Shown here: positions 1-11,145 of the stretch, in pieces | How the letters are laid out: every line of letters begins with the position of its first letter | How positions within the stretch are numbered: the stretch's first letter is position 1 | NCBI RefSeq assembly: GCF_000003815.2 | Contig: NW_023365733.1 | Coordinates: forward strand, 93,449 to 157,448 | Reading direction: 5' to 3' | Length of the DNA stretch: 64,000 bases | Origin: Branchiostoma floridae | Lineage: Eukaryota > Chordata > Leptocardii > Amphioxiformes > Branchiostomatidae | Position numbers and translations under genes: made by a program | Notes under the pieces: generated by a model | Databases searched by the model: none | What the model was told of the DNA's origin: nothing | The model's input: the letters and a program-made list of their open reading frames with translations, nothing else

Positions 1-33
1 TCTTGACAACTCAGCGGACGAATGTCACCTTAC

Positions 34-223
34 GCCCGGTTTTATATACATGTATATAATTATAAAATATTTTTTTTTGCGAGGATTTGGAGTTAACGAC
101 AAGGTCATTTGGACGGTAGCAGAAGGTACGCGTTCCTTGAACGTCAGAGTACATGTCTTTGTCGATGAATTTGCCAACATTCCGCGTAGCAATATCTATC
201 ATTTTCGGCAGATTTGACTTTGG
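34..223 (-). CDS. possible isolated exon, product unknown
   Basis: Open frame on the minus strand between a plausible acceptor (AACTTACCCAG before 223) and a plausible donor (GGGC|GTAAGG at 34/33). It would enter in phase 0 and leave in phase 1, giving about 63 residues including MYSDVQGTRTFCYRPNDLVV. No family is recognised and no neighbouring exon can be joined to it inside the window. Its 3' part is low-complexity AT. It may be an exon of a gene running off the left edge or a chance frame. Confidence 0.22.
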
Positions 224-668
224 CTGGGTAAGTTGAGACAATCGAGGAAATGTTACTTGGCGGAAATCGCGGAAAAATTGGCCAGTTTAGATTTGATAAG
301 TAAGTTTAACAATGGCGAGAATGATTATTAACTTATCAATATTTATCGTTAGAATGTTTTGAACTGTAAATCTAAACAATTGTGTTACCTGTGCAATGTT
401 TATATGAATAAACATACATTTTGCCAGCACGATGTTGCAGCAACGTGATAACTTTATGTCTGTATTATGCCACTTTTATTGTTGAAGGCGCGTAAGCAAA
501 TGAACAAGCATGACAAAAGAAATGTTATGATACTATTTATTCGGTAACATTCACTTTTATTCACGATTCTAATTTGCAATGCCTGCAAACTCCGATCGGA
601 ATCACCCGGACCTTGTACGATTTAAAATGCATTTAAAGTGAAATTGGAATTTATGACGAATCCGACAC
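224..668. other. no gene seen
   Basis: AT-rich non-coding sequence without a recognisable gene, repeat or open frame of note. Confidence 0.4.
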
Positions 669-714
669 GTTAGTTCAAGGAGCTTTTATCAGATAAAAGC
701 TCCTTGGTTAGTTC
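669..714. repeat. perfect hairpin flanked by a short direct repeat
   Basis: The arms CAAGGAGCTTTTATC (676-690) and GATAAAAGCTCCTTG (692-706) are perfect complements with a one-base loop. GTTAGTTCA occurs on both sides, so this could be a tiny insertion with a target-site duplication. It could also be a transcription stop or recombination hairpin; nothing in the sequence decides. Confidence 0.6.
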
Positions 715-799
715 AGATTCTTTTCTCAGTAGTCACGCTTCCTATTTTCATAGTTTAAAAACTATCGACAAAGGAAGCGTTAAAGAATGTTTTTCTCCT

Positions 800-1450
800 G
801 GTGCAAACTGTAAACACACGTCACCCACCACTCGTCTCCGATGTGACGAAGCCATTCGCGCCATTTTTATTGGATTTTAGACGGAATCGACAGTCGAGCC
901 GTCCACCGCGGCCTTGGCATCGTTTCCTCGCGATCGGTGTCAGCCCTGACTGCACCGCTGCCCCTTGTCGTTGTCCCTCAACTTAGTTGTAGTAGAAGCA
1001 ATAGTTTCCGCGTCGTCCACTTGTTGACAGGTCGACGCCTTAGCGAGATACTTGTGTATGTTATCCAGTCCCAAACATCGCAGTTTCTCGGTTTATTTTC
1101 GCTAAGTTTCGTGCCTCTTCTTGATTGACGTTATGTTACCGCCTTTGTTGGAGCCGATGCTGGCTGTGATTGGTCGCAAGTTAATTCGATTTTTCGCATA
1201 AAGTGGCACGCCCTGTCTAATCGGTATATCTAAAGACTGCAGCCAAGGCTGTTGTCATGGTAACGACACGTATAACAACATTTCCCACATGCGAATCGGG
1301 TTGGGCTCGTCTTGTAAAATTATCGTAGCGGATCCGCTGCAAGTATAAACTTCGACCCCTATATGTTGTTTTTGGTAAGTTTTTGTCGACACATCTTGGC
1401 TTCCGGGTATCGCTCCGAGGACGCAAACAGTGAAGCACCCCGGGCAGCTT
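800..1450. promoter_or_regulatory. CpG-rich stretch, possible promoter region
   Basis: This segment is clearly richer in G, C and CpG than the AT-rich sequence on both sides, and holds a CCAAT-type motif (GATTGG near 1168). Short open frames inside it show no domain. A promoter or 5' untranslated exon for a gene leading left is possible; this is inference from composition only. Confidence 0.2.
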
Positions 1451-1750
1451 GACCGATAATGTCATCGCTACGGGCTTTCGAAATTCATTAGGATATTGTG
1501 AGATTCTAGGTCCTACAATTTTCTTGCAAATCAGATATGTTAGACCAGATGGTACATTTTTACTTCCTGTATACTGTATAGGTGTTAGTAGTTCCCGGGG
1601 AAAATTTTGTTTGGAAATACGGCGTCGTTGAAAATAGTCTCTTAACTATACGTTTCAATGGGGGAGAGAAACTGGGGTGTGCCCCTAAATGTTCCATTTT
1701 CGAGCAGGGGTTATTTGAGACAGTTAAATGTTGCATGGGAAAAGCTATGG

Positions 1751-1799
1751 CTGAAATATGCTGTATTTGCTCCTAAGCAAATGTCGGCCTTTCTAGTTC
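1751..1799 (+). repeat. left member of a 49-bp inverted repeat pair
   Basis: The stretch with CTGAAATATGCTGTATTTGC and GCAAATGTCGG is repeated as its reverse complement at 3517-3564 with a few differences. The two copies enclose about 1.7 kb. No coding potential. Confidence 0.6.
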
Positions 1800-2879
1800 T
1801 GTTTATAATTGTACATTTTATCATCAAGAAATTTGACGGTCAATTCTCCTGATTAAACCAAATTCAAATCGATAAGGTTTTTTCATTTTATAGATATTTT
1901 TATGTATCTGTGGATAGTTAATTTTGCAATAGCACAACTTTAATGACAGTTTTCTCCATTATAAAGACCCTGTACTTTGTTTTATTCTGTATGCAAAGTC
2001 CATTGTGTATCCTGTTGATGTTGTAACACACTGTAGATTGACAAGAAGTGACCCCAAAGGTCAGAGTTGCGGCAATAGAGGCCAACAACAGTTAATTATA
2101 TACCAGAAGTTACTGTCTAAGATTACAATAAAACGGTTGCTATGTTTGTTTGAACCATTATTCATTCATGAGAAGCTATAGGGACTGTACATGTTCCCCT
2201 TAACATTTGTTTTAGTCTTTGGACCAAGAAAAGGGGCATTAATGATGTAGTTTATGGGGCGTGAATACTCCGTTTTGGGAGGGTTATGCATGTACTACAT
2301 TACACTGTTGAACATGAACAATACATACCGTTTTGTACAACGTAGAACAGGTTTTTTGTAAATAAAATTTCAGTCATAGATAAGATTATTTATAGGGATT
2401 GTACATCATACATGATAGAGGTACACAATGTACTGTATTTTGGAACATTTTTACAGCGGGCAACAAGTAGTCAATATTAATCTGTATGTAGGGATCGTTA
2501 GCTATACGTATAGGGCGTGCATAAAGTACTATATTACTTTGTAAAACCCCTTGTTCAGACCTCCATACAAATGATAAGGTCGGCAATAATGGCATGTTTT
2601 ATCTCAACTGTACATTATACGCATGGGAAGTATGTAATGTAGTACATTTTGGAGCAAAGAAGTTGGTGTCTCTTGTATATGTATAGGCAGAGGGAGAGAT
2701 AATACAACACTGAATATTTCGTATCGCCCGAGGTATGGCCTTGCCTACAGAAGGACCGGGTCAACTATTAGTCAACCAAACATCAGATTGATTTGTTTAC
2801 ATGATATGTTTACTTAACTTACCTTTGTAACGCCGTTTGTTTTTGTGACCCTTAACACGTTTAGGTAGTGTCTACATTG
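1800..2879. other. no gene seen
   Basis: Non-coding AT-rich DNA. Degenerate repeated phrases around GTACATnnTAC occur between 2150 and 2690, but no clear unit could be defined. Confidence 0.35.
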
Positions 2880-3515
2880 CAGGAAACTTGTAAACTTTCG
2901 TCATCAATTATGCAAATAAGGTCCTACTTAATAAATCATAACTCAAGATATTTACATACCAAATACCATGACAATCCGTCTACCATTTTCAGAGTTATTC
3001 TGTTTCTACAACAGAATATATAGTCTACAACAAAATTAGCTCAAACAGTTCAAAACAAGCCGCCGGGGTTTCCAGACTTACACAACTCACTTCCTGCCCA
3101 AAGACGTAACTACCTACAGCCCAAATGTCATGAACCTGGCACTTAAGAAACTTTTTACCTCCAAATTTGAACCCCCGCTACAGTACCGTAACTCGCCGCT
3201 AGAAGGCCCATTATCGAACTTGACCTTTTTTCTCTAACCCCTACCTATCCACCAAATATCATGCAAAACCATCCGCAACGTTTTGAGTTATGCTGTCCGC
3301 AAATAAACGGACACACACACTCAGTCCGCTAACGTCCTGACGAAAAATGACACGCTAACGCTAACTTTTGAACTCGATTTGCCTTTTCGCAACCGCTACT
3401 CAAATAACAAATCTGAAATCCACACTCAGCTTCTCGAGTTATATGATGCTGACCAACGCATGTACAATATCTTATCATAACCAAAAAAGATAACCTTCCT
3501 GGCGAAGGTAATAAT
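2880..3515 (-). mobile_element. diverged copy of a non-autonomous repeat family
   Basis: Read on the minus strand it begins with the hairpin-type end TTACCTTCGCCAGGAAGGTT and holds the family phrase about an AATGGGCC..CTAGCGGC core. The same family appears at 32786-34266 and, as fragments, near 16530 and 55881. No protein is coded. Confidence 0.45.
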
Positions 3516-3516
3516 A

Positions 3517-3564
3517 AACTAGAAAGACCGACATTTGCTTCAGAGCAAATACAGCATATTTCAG
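3517..3564 (-). repeat. right member of the inverted repeat pair
   Basis: Reverse complement of 1751-1799. It abuts the hairpin end of the 2880-3515 element, so both may mark one larger composite insertion. Confidence 0.6.
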
Positions 3565-3889
3565 CCATCTCCCTCCCCATTCCAAAATCACCCATGTGCA
3601 AAAATTGAACACTTTTGCTTAACAGTCACTTCTACTACACTTAAGCCCAAAATTGAATCTTACAAAATTCTCAGTACAAGAATGGACTCTTCCAGTGCAC
3701 TCCATGTGAATTTTCACAATAGACCAGTCCAGAAACACTCCCACTGAAAACATGGCATTTTGATGGAATGTTGATTCAGACTACGTGATTGGTTGCCTCT
3801 TTAATTAAGTTACTAGTACATGTATATAGACATGTGCTCATGCTTTAGGTGGGAGGTCGTTGACCCCTCTGTCCAGTGGAAAATTACAA

Positions 3890-4400
3890 AAAAAAATTCC
3901 CAAATATATCAATTTGAAGTGGTTTATGCCAGAAATTATACATGGGTCATTTGAATAAATATCTAGTGCACCTATTTACCAAAATTTAGGTCATTTGGTT
4001 GTAAGACCAGGAGCCAAGAGTGTACGTTTTTGGTCAAAAAATGACCAAAAAATCCCCCAATTAAGCATTTTGTTGTACTGTATGCCAAAAGTGTTATTAA
4101 ATCCAAGTGCGCACATGTAGATGGCACTTCTATAACAAATTTCAGGTCATTTGGTTGTAAAATTAGGGAACAGGAGCCAAAATGTCACTTTGGGGGCAAA
4201 AAACTGGCAAAATTAATCATTTTGTTGTACCGTATGCCAAAACTGTTATTGTATTTTTGTGGGCATATGATCAAGGCACCTCTGTACCGAATTTCAGGTC
4301 ATTCGGCTCTAATACCAGGGTACAGGGGGCCAAAATGTACATAAAAATTGCAAAAAAACATAAATGAAATCATTTTAAAGGCAGGTATACAAAATGAAAA
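3890..4400. repeat. tandem units of a ~165-bp repeat, partial copy
   Basis: Diverged units carry the phrases TTTCAGGTCATTTGGTTGTAA, CATTTTGTTGTACTGTATGCC and GAGCCAAAATGT. The same units build the palindrome at 49412-52972. The orientation matches that element's right arm. Confidence 0.6.
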
Positions 4401-4517
4401 AAAAAACTAAGGGTATTGGCCCACTCTACTCTTGTACCAAATGTCAGGTCGTTCGGTCCAGGAACGACGGAGATGATTCGATTTGAAGATTTGACAGGAG
4501 AAAAAACATTACGAATA

Positions 4518-4609
4518 CAATATATTTCACCATACCTGTGGTATGGCTGAAATATAACAAATTCAATATATTTCACCATACCTGTGGTATGGCTGAAATA
4601 TAACAAATT
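4518..4609. repeat. tandem duplication of a 46-bp palindromic unit
   Basis: Two identical 46-bp units (4518-4563, 4564-4609). Each can fold on itself around ACCATACC-TGT-GGTATGG, so the pair could also form alternative long hairpins. No coding role. Confidence 0.8.
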
Positions 4610-6758
4610 CAGGGACATGCATGTGAGATTCTGTGATGAGGCAGATTCTAATGTACCTTTCTAATGCATAGCCAAGGCATAGCATAAGAAGCTCTAGATG
4701 GTTGCCTTTGTTGGCCCGGCCGCTAGGAGCGCCACTCAATCAGGCGCCCTAGTTATTACAACAAGCAAATATACCAGCACTTATAATGTTACAGAGTTGG
4801 GCCAAAAGTTTCATTTTATAAGCTCTAATTATAAACGTCGCCTTTAGAATACCATAGAGTGTTCAAAACTGTTCTGTTTTAAAGTTCAGTTGTTATTTAT
4901 TAGATAGACAAATGTTTATCTTGTTTGTTTTTCCCAGGTGCAAAATCTAAGAAAATGGCCGGAAAAATCAATCAGCCCGTCGTCATGGCAACAATGAATA
5001 TGACTTGAAAGAACGTTTTTTTAGAGGTTATATCACTTTGCATGAGCCACCAAAATATTGATTTGCATAACATATGCCACCGTTGCTTGATTCGGGAATT
5101 TGATTCTAGTATATATGGATGTAATATATATTATTTATGACAGGTGGAACATTAACATTATAACAAATACCAATCACCCGATTGCCGATACTGCAATACA
5201 ATTTGATATCTAAGCCATACTACATAGCAGAAACTTCAGTTTTTACCTATCTAACGCCATGTGACAAAATATTGATATTGACCAACTGGTTTGCCTAACT
5301 GATAAATGTGGACCAAGAATCCATTTCGGCAAATGTGAACCGAATCGGTTGCCTAACTATACCAATTAATAGCACTACATGTTATTTACACCAAACCGTA
5401 TTCATCTTGTACAGGTGACGCAAAAGATGAGTTATGCTGTTGGTAGGACTACCCTAAAATAAATCTTGTGTGAAGATACCGTCGACACCAACGTTTTACA
5501 AGAGCCTAGTATCCACAAAACTTTAGGCACTGGTTCTCAATCAAATGTTTGATAAAGCTATCATAAATGAGAACTTAAACACCAACACGCACACAATAAC
5601 ATATCCACAAACAGGCAAGAAAACATATGATAATGTTTTATTTCAAATTCATGCACATTGGGCTAATTGCAAGAGAAGAAAAATAATACTAAATACATGA
5701 AATGAATGAATGTGGCCTGAGTACATGTACATAAACTAAATTCTAACATAGAAATATTAAGTGGATGAATGTACAAACGATACAGAATAGGGTACTAAGT
5801 CTACGTAACTATTACGGGGTTTGACTTCTTCTTTGAAGACAATTGAAAATGAAACATCCGCATACTCGACCATTTTACTAGACTCTAGTATGATTGAAAA
5901 TTAAAGCATTGGTTCACAGTCTGGATTCTGGACTGTTAAACATGCAGGCTCGGGCTGTCTCGTGTCATAATGTATCTGAATTTACTATTTATTAAGGTAT
6001 GTCAGATGGTAGCCTTGTGTACAGTAAATAATGTATAACAATATTTTGACATGCAATAAAAATGTTAAATTCGTAGTCAATTAGCTCTGGACAGAATGAA
6101 CAAACCCTCTGCTCCATTAGAATTTTTTTTTTAAATCTAATGGGTATTGTGCTTAACTTGTGGCAGAAAATTCTTTGTTTTGTGTGTGATTGCATTACGT
6201 ATGTCAAGGCCCTTAATGTTTGAAGGGTAATTGTCTTGTTTATAATCATTGTTTAAGGTAGACAGAAAAGTTTGAGATTGTTTCTAATAGCGAAATGCCA
6301 GTTTTGTACATATATAAAGAAAAGCTTTATTGACACAACAAAAGTAAAGCGACTTTCGTGAGGTCTATAACCATTTACAGTACATATACAGGTATCTGTA
6401 GATATGAGTAAGTCAACATTTAGTTGCTTGTCATTTTCACTCCCGGTTCTACGGTATGAAAAGTTTTGGATTTATTTGCATATTTGTTTACATGTACAGT
6501 AAGTGTTATCGGATACTGTTCTCCAAATAAAACAACATTGTGTGCCTCACGAAGAAGGGCATCTTCGAGCAAATTAATTAGGTTCCAGCTGCATTTTTGC
6601 ATCAATCATAGTTCCCAATTCTTCTCTGACACTATCTTTTCTGGAAACGCATATCAATGGTGTCAGGTTCTGAGATAAAGTTGATTTGCGTCTAGGGTTC
6701 TAAGTTGGAGGCCGTTCTCTCGTAAAGTTTGGTTATTGGCATGACGCAATATTTAGTG
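4610..6758. other. no gene seen
   Basis: About 2.1 kb of AT-rich DNA. Short open frames (for example 5992-6249 minus) have no domain, no splice partner and biased AT composition. Confidence 0.4.
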
Positions 6759-6812
6759 TTTCTTTCTTTCTTTCTTTCTTTCTTCCTTTCTTCCTTTCTT
6801 TCTTTCTTTATT

Positions 6813-6858
<46 letters not shown>

Positions 6859-6865
6859 TTTCTTC

Positions 6866-6910
<45 letters not shown>

Positions 6911-6925
6911 TTTCTTCCTTTCTTC

Positions 6926-6975
<50 letters not shown>

Positions 6976-6985
6976 CTCTTTCTTT
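6759..6985. repeat. TTTC microsatellite
   Basis: About 225 bp of TTTC repeats broken by regularly spaced CCTT interruptions. The Phe/Leu/Ser-rich open frame that crosses it is an artefact of the repeat. Confidence 0.95.
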
Positions 6986-7210
6986 ATCTATTGGTTTGGC
7001 TGTTCAGAACACACAGCCAGGGCTGCCCAACTAGCCTATGGCTGTTACAAAGGGCTTCTTTATCTGTATTTCTTTCCATATATACAACTTAAATTCTTTT
7101 AAATGCAGAACACTTGACTTTTTGAAGAGCAGGAAAGCTATCTTGAATGTCGAGCTTCTTTAGTTAAGTAGAAAATACACATTTGAGTTTGGGACAGGTA
7201 GGGACAAAAA

Positions 7211-7291
7211 CTAGGTTGTACTATGTTGATTTCTTAACCGATTGACTACGAATCCGTTTGCAGGATATACACATGCAAGAATGGTATATTC
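7211..7291 (-). CDS. small secreted gene, exon 3 with stop
   Basis: Twenty-six codons plus TAG. A strong pyrimidine tract TTTTGATTTTTTTTGCAAAG precedes it; phase 0 is kept. It ends in NRLRNQHSTT. Confidence 0.55.
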   Translation of the reverse strand, partial: EYTILACVYPANGFVVNRLRNQHSTT

Positions 7292-8274
7292 CTTTGCAAA
7301 AAAAATCAAAACTTTTATTTTATCTGCACTTAAGAAAAGATGTAAATAAGAAAATATATTTCTAGTGTACACAGTTTGAACTTCATAAAGCAATTACAAA
7401 GATAAGAATATGTTAACACCAACTTGAAGCAGAAAGATACAATAAAAGCCCCACAGGGACCAGAGGGATGTCTATCCTACCCAAAGAGATTTGATTCATA
7501 TATTCAGAAATAAATTCACTAAAATATTTACCTTCGACGTAGTGTCGGATCCGGACCACACCGGTTGCTTGGGCACGATGAAACAAGTCTGTTTGTCTTC
7601 ATCGACAGTCGTCAACAGCTTCTAATTGATAAACACAACCATTAAAGCATATAAGACACCAAAACACAGTAATGTATTATTTAATGAACATACATGTCTA
7701 CACTAGATAATTTCTTGTGAAATATTCAAAACTGATGCCTTCTGGGGATATTTTCTAGATCCTCAACGTTATTTATAGTACATATAGGTCATCCACGACG
7801 TTTCTCCCCTCCTCTTTCATCATCCTGAGAGTTCCCCACCCCAGCCCTACATCCAGCTCTCCTTGATCGGAAAGTGAGAACAGAATCATACGGAAACAGT
7901 TCGTTCCTCGCTGTATTGGATTATATTTGCAACTCATTCACATACAGCAATAACAACCCATGAGTTATCAATACATATATACGTGTATTGCTGATCAAGG
8001 GAACATACCTGTAGACATGTATACTCACACGGAAACCTCCAATTTTGTCAATAGAAGTAATTATATATATATATAAAGCAATCTATACTGATAAATCAAT
8101 TGAAAATAAAGAAAAATAGTCTAAGAATTGAAACGATGCATTTAAATGTACTCAAAATAAACTAACCTGCTGTCGTCCTGGGTTGAGAAAAATGCTGTCA
8201 AAAAGTGCACTTTCAGACACTTGACAGCAAAGGCAATGGATGACAATGAAACAAGCTACTGAAATCTTCCCCAT
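7211..8274 (-). CDS. small secreted protein, three exons, 92 aa (gene span)
   Basis: Three minus-strand exons (8167-8274, 7532-7621, 7211-7291) join in phase 0 with consensus splice sites and code 92 residues plus stop. Residues 1-23, starting MGKISVACFIVIHCLCC, form a clear signal peptide. The mature part has two cysteines, in TVDEDKQTCFIVPK (exon 2) and TILACVYP (exon 3). The spacing around the first Cys is weakly reminiscent of BRICHOS-type proteins but is too short to assign. No repeat of this sequence is seen in the window. The gene lies between a microsatellite and a transposon and is separate from gene 1. Function unknown; secretion is the only supported inference. Confidence 0.6.
7532..7621 (-). 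CDS. small secreted gene, exon 2
   Basis: Thirty codons in phase 0. Acceptor TTATCAATTAG, donor TCGAAG|GTAAAT. Contains the first mature Cys (TCFIVP). Confidence 0.55.
8167..8274 (-). CDS. small secreted gene, exon 1 (signal peptide)
   Basis: ATG at 8274, 36 codons, hydrophobic core VACFIVIHCLCC, likely cleavage after SESA. The donor CAGCAG|GTTAGT leaves in phase 0. Confidence 0.6.
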
Positions 8275-8514
8275 TGTAGACTTCAATCGAAAACAATACA
8301 ACAACAGTTACATGCTCTGATATCGGTCGTTACGTTCATTTAAATTGCGTCATAAAACAAGCCAACTTTCACATTTGAACTTTACACAGGTGTACAAACT
8401 TTGCTTGAACCTTTGTTTTCGTGCCATTGTGTTAATCATTTCTGGACTGATAGAAGGTCTCAAAATATGTGTGATGCAAGAAGTACTTAATATGTTACTT
8501 ATATTTGAAACGCA
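8275..8514. other. upstream region of the small secreted gene
   Basis: AT-rich, no clear TATA or initiator identified. Confidence 0.3.
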
Positions 8515-8707
8515 TTAGCCTCCTTCGCAGACTTTCAGATCGGGGCATTTTTGAAGTGCGGCTTAAATCGAGGACATCCGAGTGTGGTGTAACTCCTTCT
8601 GCCAGCCAACTCCTTCTCCCACATACAGGGATAGTCAATGTTGAAAATCGGAAACTAGCGCCATCTTCAAAGACGACGACGTTTTTTTAGTCTGCGAGGG
8701 AGACTAA
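8515..8707. mobile_element. MITE with ~19-bp imperfect terminal inverted repeats
   Basis: The ends TTAGCCTCCTTCGCAGACT and AGTCTGCGAGGGAGACTAA are near-complementary. At 193 bp with no coding capacity it fits a MITE. The open frame within it (8505-8690) is not a gene. Confidence 0.6.
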
Positions 8708-8767
8708 GTACACGTCACGTATTGACCCACCCTTGAGTGAGATTCAACAGAAACTAAATTTATATTG

Positions 8768-9867
8768 TTACCTCCATGAAAAAATGGAGGTATAGTTTTG
8801 AGTGTGTCTGTGTGTGTGTGTGTTTGTGTGTGTGTTTGTGTGTGTGTCTGTGTGTCCGCATATTTGTGGTCATCATAACTTGAGAACCTCTTGATGGACT
8901 ACGATGACATTTGGTATGTAGGTAGGGGTTGGGAAGACGAAAGTCAAGGTCAATTTTGGGCCCCCTGGTGTGTGACCTTTGTACTGCAGCGCAACTTCCG
9001 GTTTTGCTATCTCGGTGTTCTGAACATGCTATGGTCAAGATTTTTAAGTATTAAATAGCTCTTGTGCTCAGGAAAAAATGACGTAACTTTGGGCCCCCTA
9101 GCGTCTAGTTTGGGGATAGCAGGGGCATTTTTGTCAAAAACTTCTGACGAGGATAACTCAAGAAGGGAACAACAGATTTTCATGATTTTTGGTATGTAGG
9201 TACCTTAGACAATGTTGTACAAGATTAAATACTAATTATGCGAAAAAGGAGTACATTTGCATAATTAATGAGGATATTATATCATGGCAGTTTTTTCAAT
9301 GTATCTCTTGTCCTGGATGTGATATGGTCTTGACATTTGGCTGGTAGATAGCTTGCAGTGTCGCGACAAAGTGGGGCAGGTTTCAGCCCCCTAACATTTA
9401 ATTTCGGAACTGCAGGGGCGTTTTTGTCAAGACATTCTAAAGAGGATAACTGCAGAATGGATTGATGGATTGGCAAAATATTAGGCATGCGGGTACCTTA
9501 GGCAAAGATGTTTATAATCATATACATGTTATGCAAATGAGGACTTAATTTGCATAATTAATTAGGAAATTGTATAATTCCATTGTTTTCAATAACTGGA
9601 CTTCAATAAATGTAACACATATTAATTATGATAGGTAGAATATATGCAGATACCAAATATGGTAATGAGGAACCTATTTGCATAATTTATGTAAAAATTG
9701 CAAAACTGCTTTATGATTAATAATGGGAATTTTATAATTGTGACATGTGTACGTTAGTCAATGATGAACAATACCATGCATAAATTATGTCAATGTGTTA
9801 GTCAATTGCATGAAATTTACGAAAGATCTAAATTTTCATGGAGGTATGAGGTTGCCGAACTCTAGTT
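8768..9867 (+). mobile_element. 1.1-kb non-autonomous repeat, copy A
   Basis: It starts with the foldback hairpin TTACCTCCATGAAAAAATGG, has a (GT)n-rich segment, several TATGCAAAT/GCATAATTAATGAGGA phrases, and ends TTTTCATGGAGGTATGAGG followed by CGAACTCTAGTTT. The two ends are mutually inverted over about 14 bp. Copies B (52984-54075) and C (54440-55545) match it closely along the whole length. It codes no transposase. Confidence 0.85.
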
Positions 9868-10948
9868 TGTTATCAGTGTTTGCTTTAACTATAAATTATG
9901 CTAACCTTAAAGAAAAAGCAAGTTGAGACACATAGTTTAAAAATGCTCAAAATCAATATATTTACTTTACGAATACCATTATCATGCGATGCACCATGGA
10001 GACTCCTATGAGCACTATTATAGGCTTTTTACAGAGCAAGCGAGTCTTATTACTACAAGTTCATGGATATTTGCAATATCCATTTCGATGCTTTGTTAAG
10101 CCTCATTCAGCCGGGACGTTTTTTTTTTTTTGCAACTAGTATACTCATTTAAATCCGATTTTGTTTTTCTTATTAACATATTTCAGATGGTTCTTTTTGT
10201 CATTACAAAGCAGAATTTGTTATTCAACTATGAAGAATATTTGGCAGGCTTTGGTGCGGTTGATTAATACTCATTATCAGAATTCATGAAGAAAAAAGAA
10301 CCCGCATTTTGCTCTTAAATCTGTAATAGTGAATTTTTTTTCCAATCGGCTTACACGACAATATATTGGTGCTATTATAATAACGATAAATAACATAATT
10401 ACGTGTTTGGATAAGATTTTTTAAATATTTACGACTTAATTATTTGTCACAGTCAGCTACGTATACACATACAAACTGGTATCGATTTTCTGTATTATGT
10501 TCTTGTTGGTATTTCATCTTTTGTGATTGATTGGTCTATTAGTTCTCTACTTGATTATAACGTGTCGCTCTGATATTTGTTTTTGTCAAACGATTGTTAC
10601 ATGGTAAAAATGTATAATTTGGATGAAACTTATTGAAACAAAGGGTTTTTTTCGATGCAAAATGTTAATATGGCACATTTAAAAATATGCCCGGGGTACA
10701 AAAGATCTCATCCCTGTAGTTACCGAAATCTTTTTACAACGCAGTCATCCCTCAGTAAGACATCTTGAGCCGCACACTTCCTGTTTACAACTTTAATTCA
10801 GTCTGTCATACAGGCCAGGTTACGTTGTGCACAAAGTCTTCACTCCAATGCGAATGACACAGGTACATGAACATTACACAATTTTACAATGTATTTCGTC
10901 CTTTTACATACACCATATGTCGTATGATATAAAACATTTTAACTTTAG
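9868..10948. other. no gene seen; would hold gene 1 3' UTR
   Basis: AT-rich DNA with no CCP, EGF or GCC2_GCC3 exon visible on the minus strand, which supports gene 1 ending near 10949. No convincing polyadenylation signal could be chosen. Confidence 0.35.
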
Positions 10949-11145
10949 TCAGTTGTCACCGCAAGTGACCTCTACATTATCTTTCAAACACAAGTCATGA
11001 TAAGACGTACAAATTGTGGAAAAAGATGAATTCCGTAACTCTGCTAGGTATTGAGTTTTGATACTATTTATAGCATCAATACTGGTGCAGTTGCCGGGGA
11101 AGAATCCAGTACTACCAGTGACCTCGTCAACTTCTGAACTTCGAT
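10949..11145 (-). CDS. gene 1 exon 10: truncated spacer domain and stop
   Basis: Codes 65 residues with FFPGNCTSIDAINSIKTQYL and DNVEVTCGDN, then TGA. It aligns by eye to the first third of gene 2 exon 11 (GDCLNPDA..., [10 protein letters not shown]). Acceptor TGTTTTTCAG, phase 1. An alternative phase-1 donor (TTGCG|GTGACA) lies just before the stop. Confidence 0.6.

Noticed and set aside
6729-7034. 101-codon Phe/Leu-rich frame
   Set aside because: Produced by the TTTC repeat.
8760-9038. 92-codon minus frame, also at 52887-53246
   Set aside because: Lies in the 1.1-kb repeat copies and contains the translated CA repeat.
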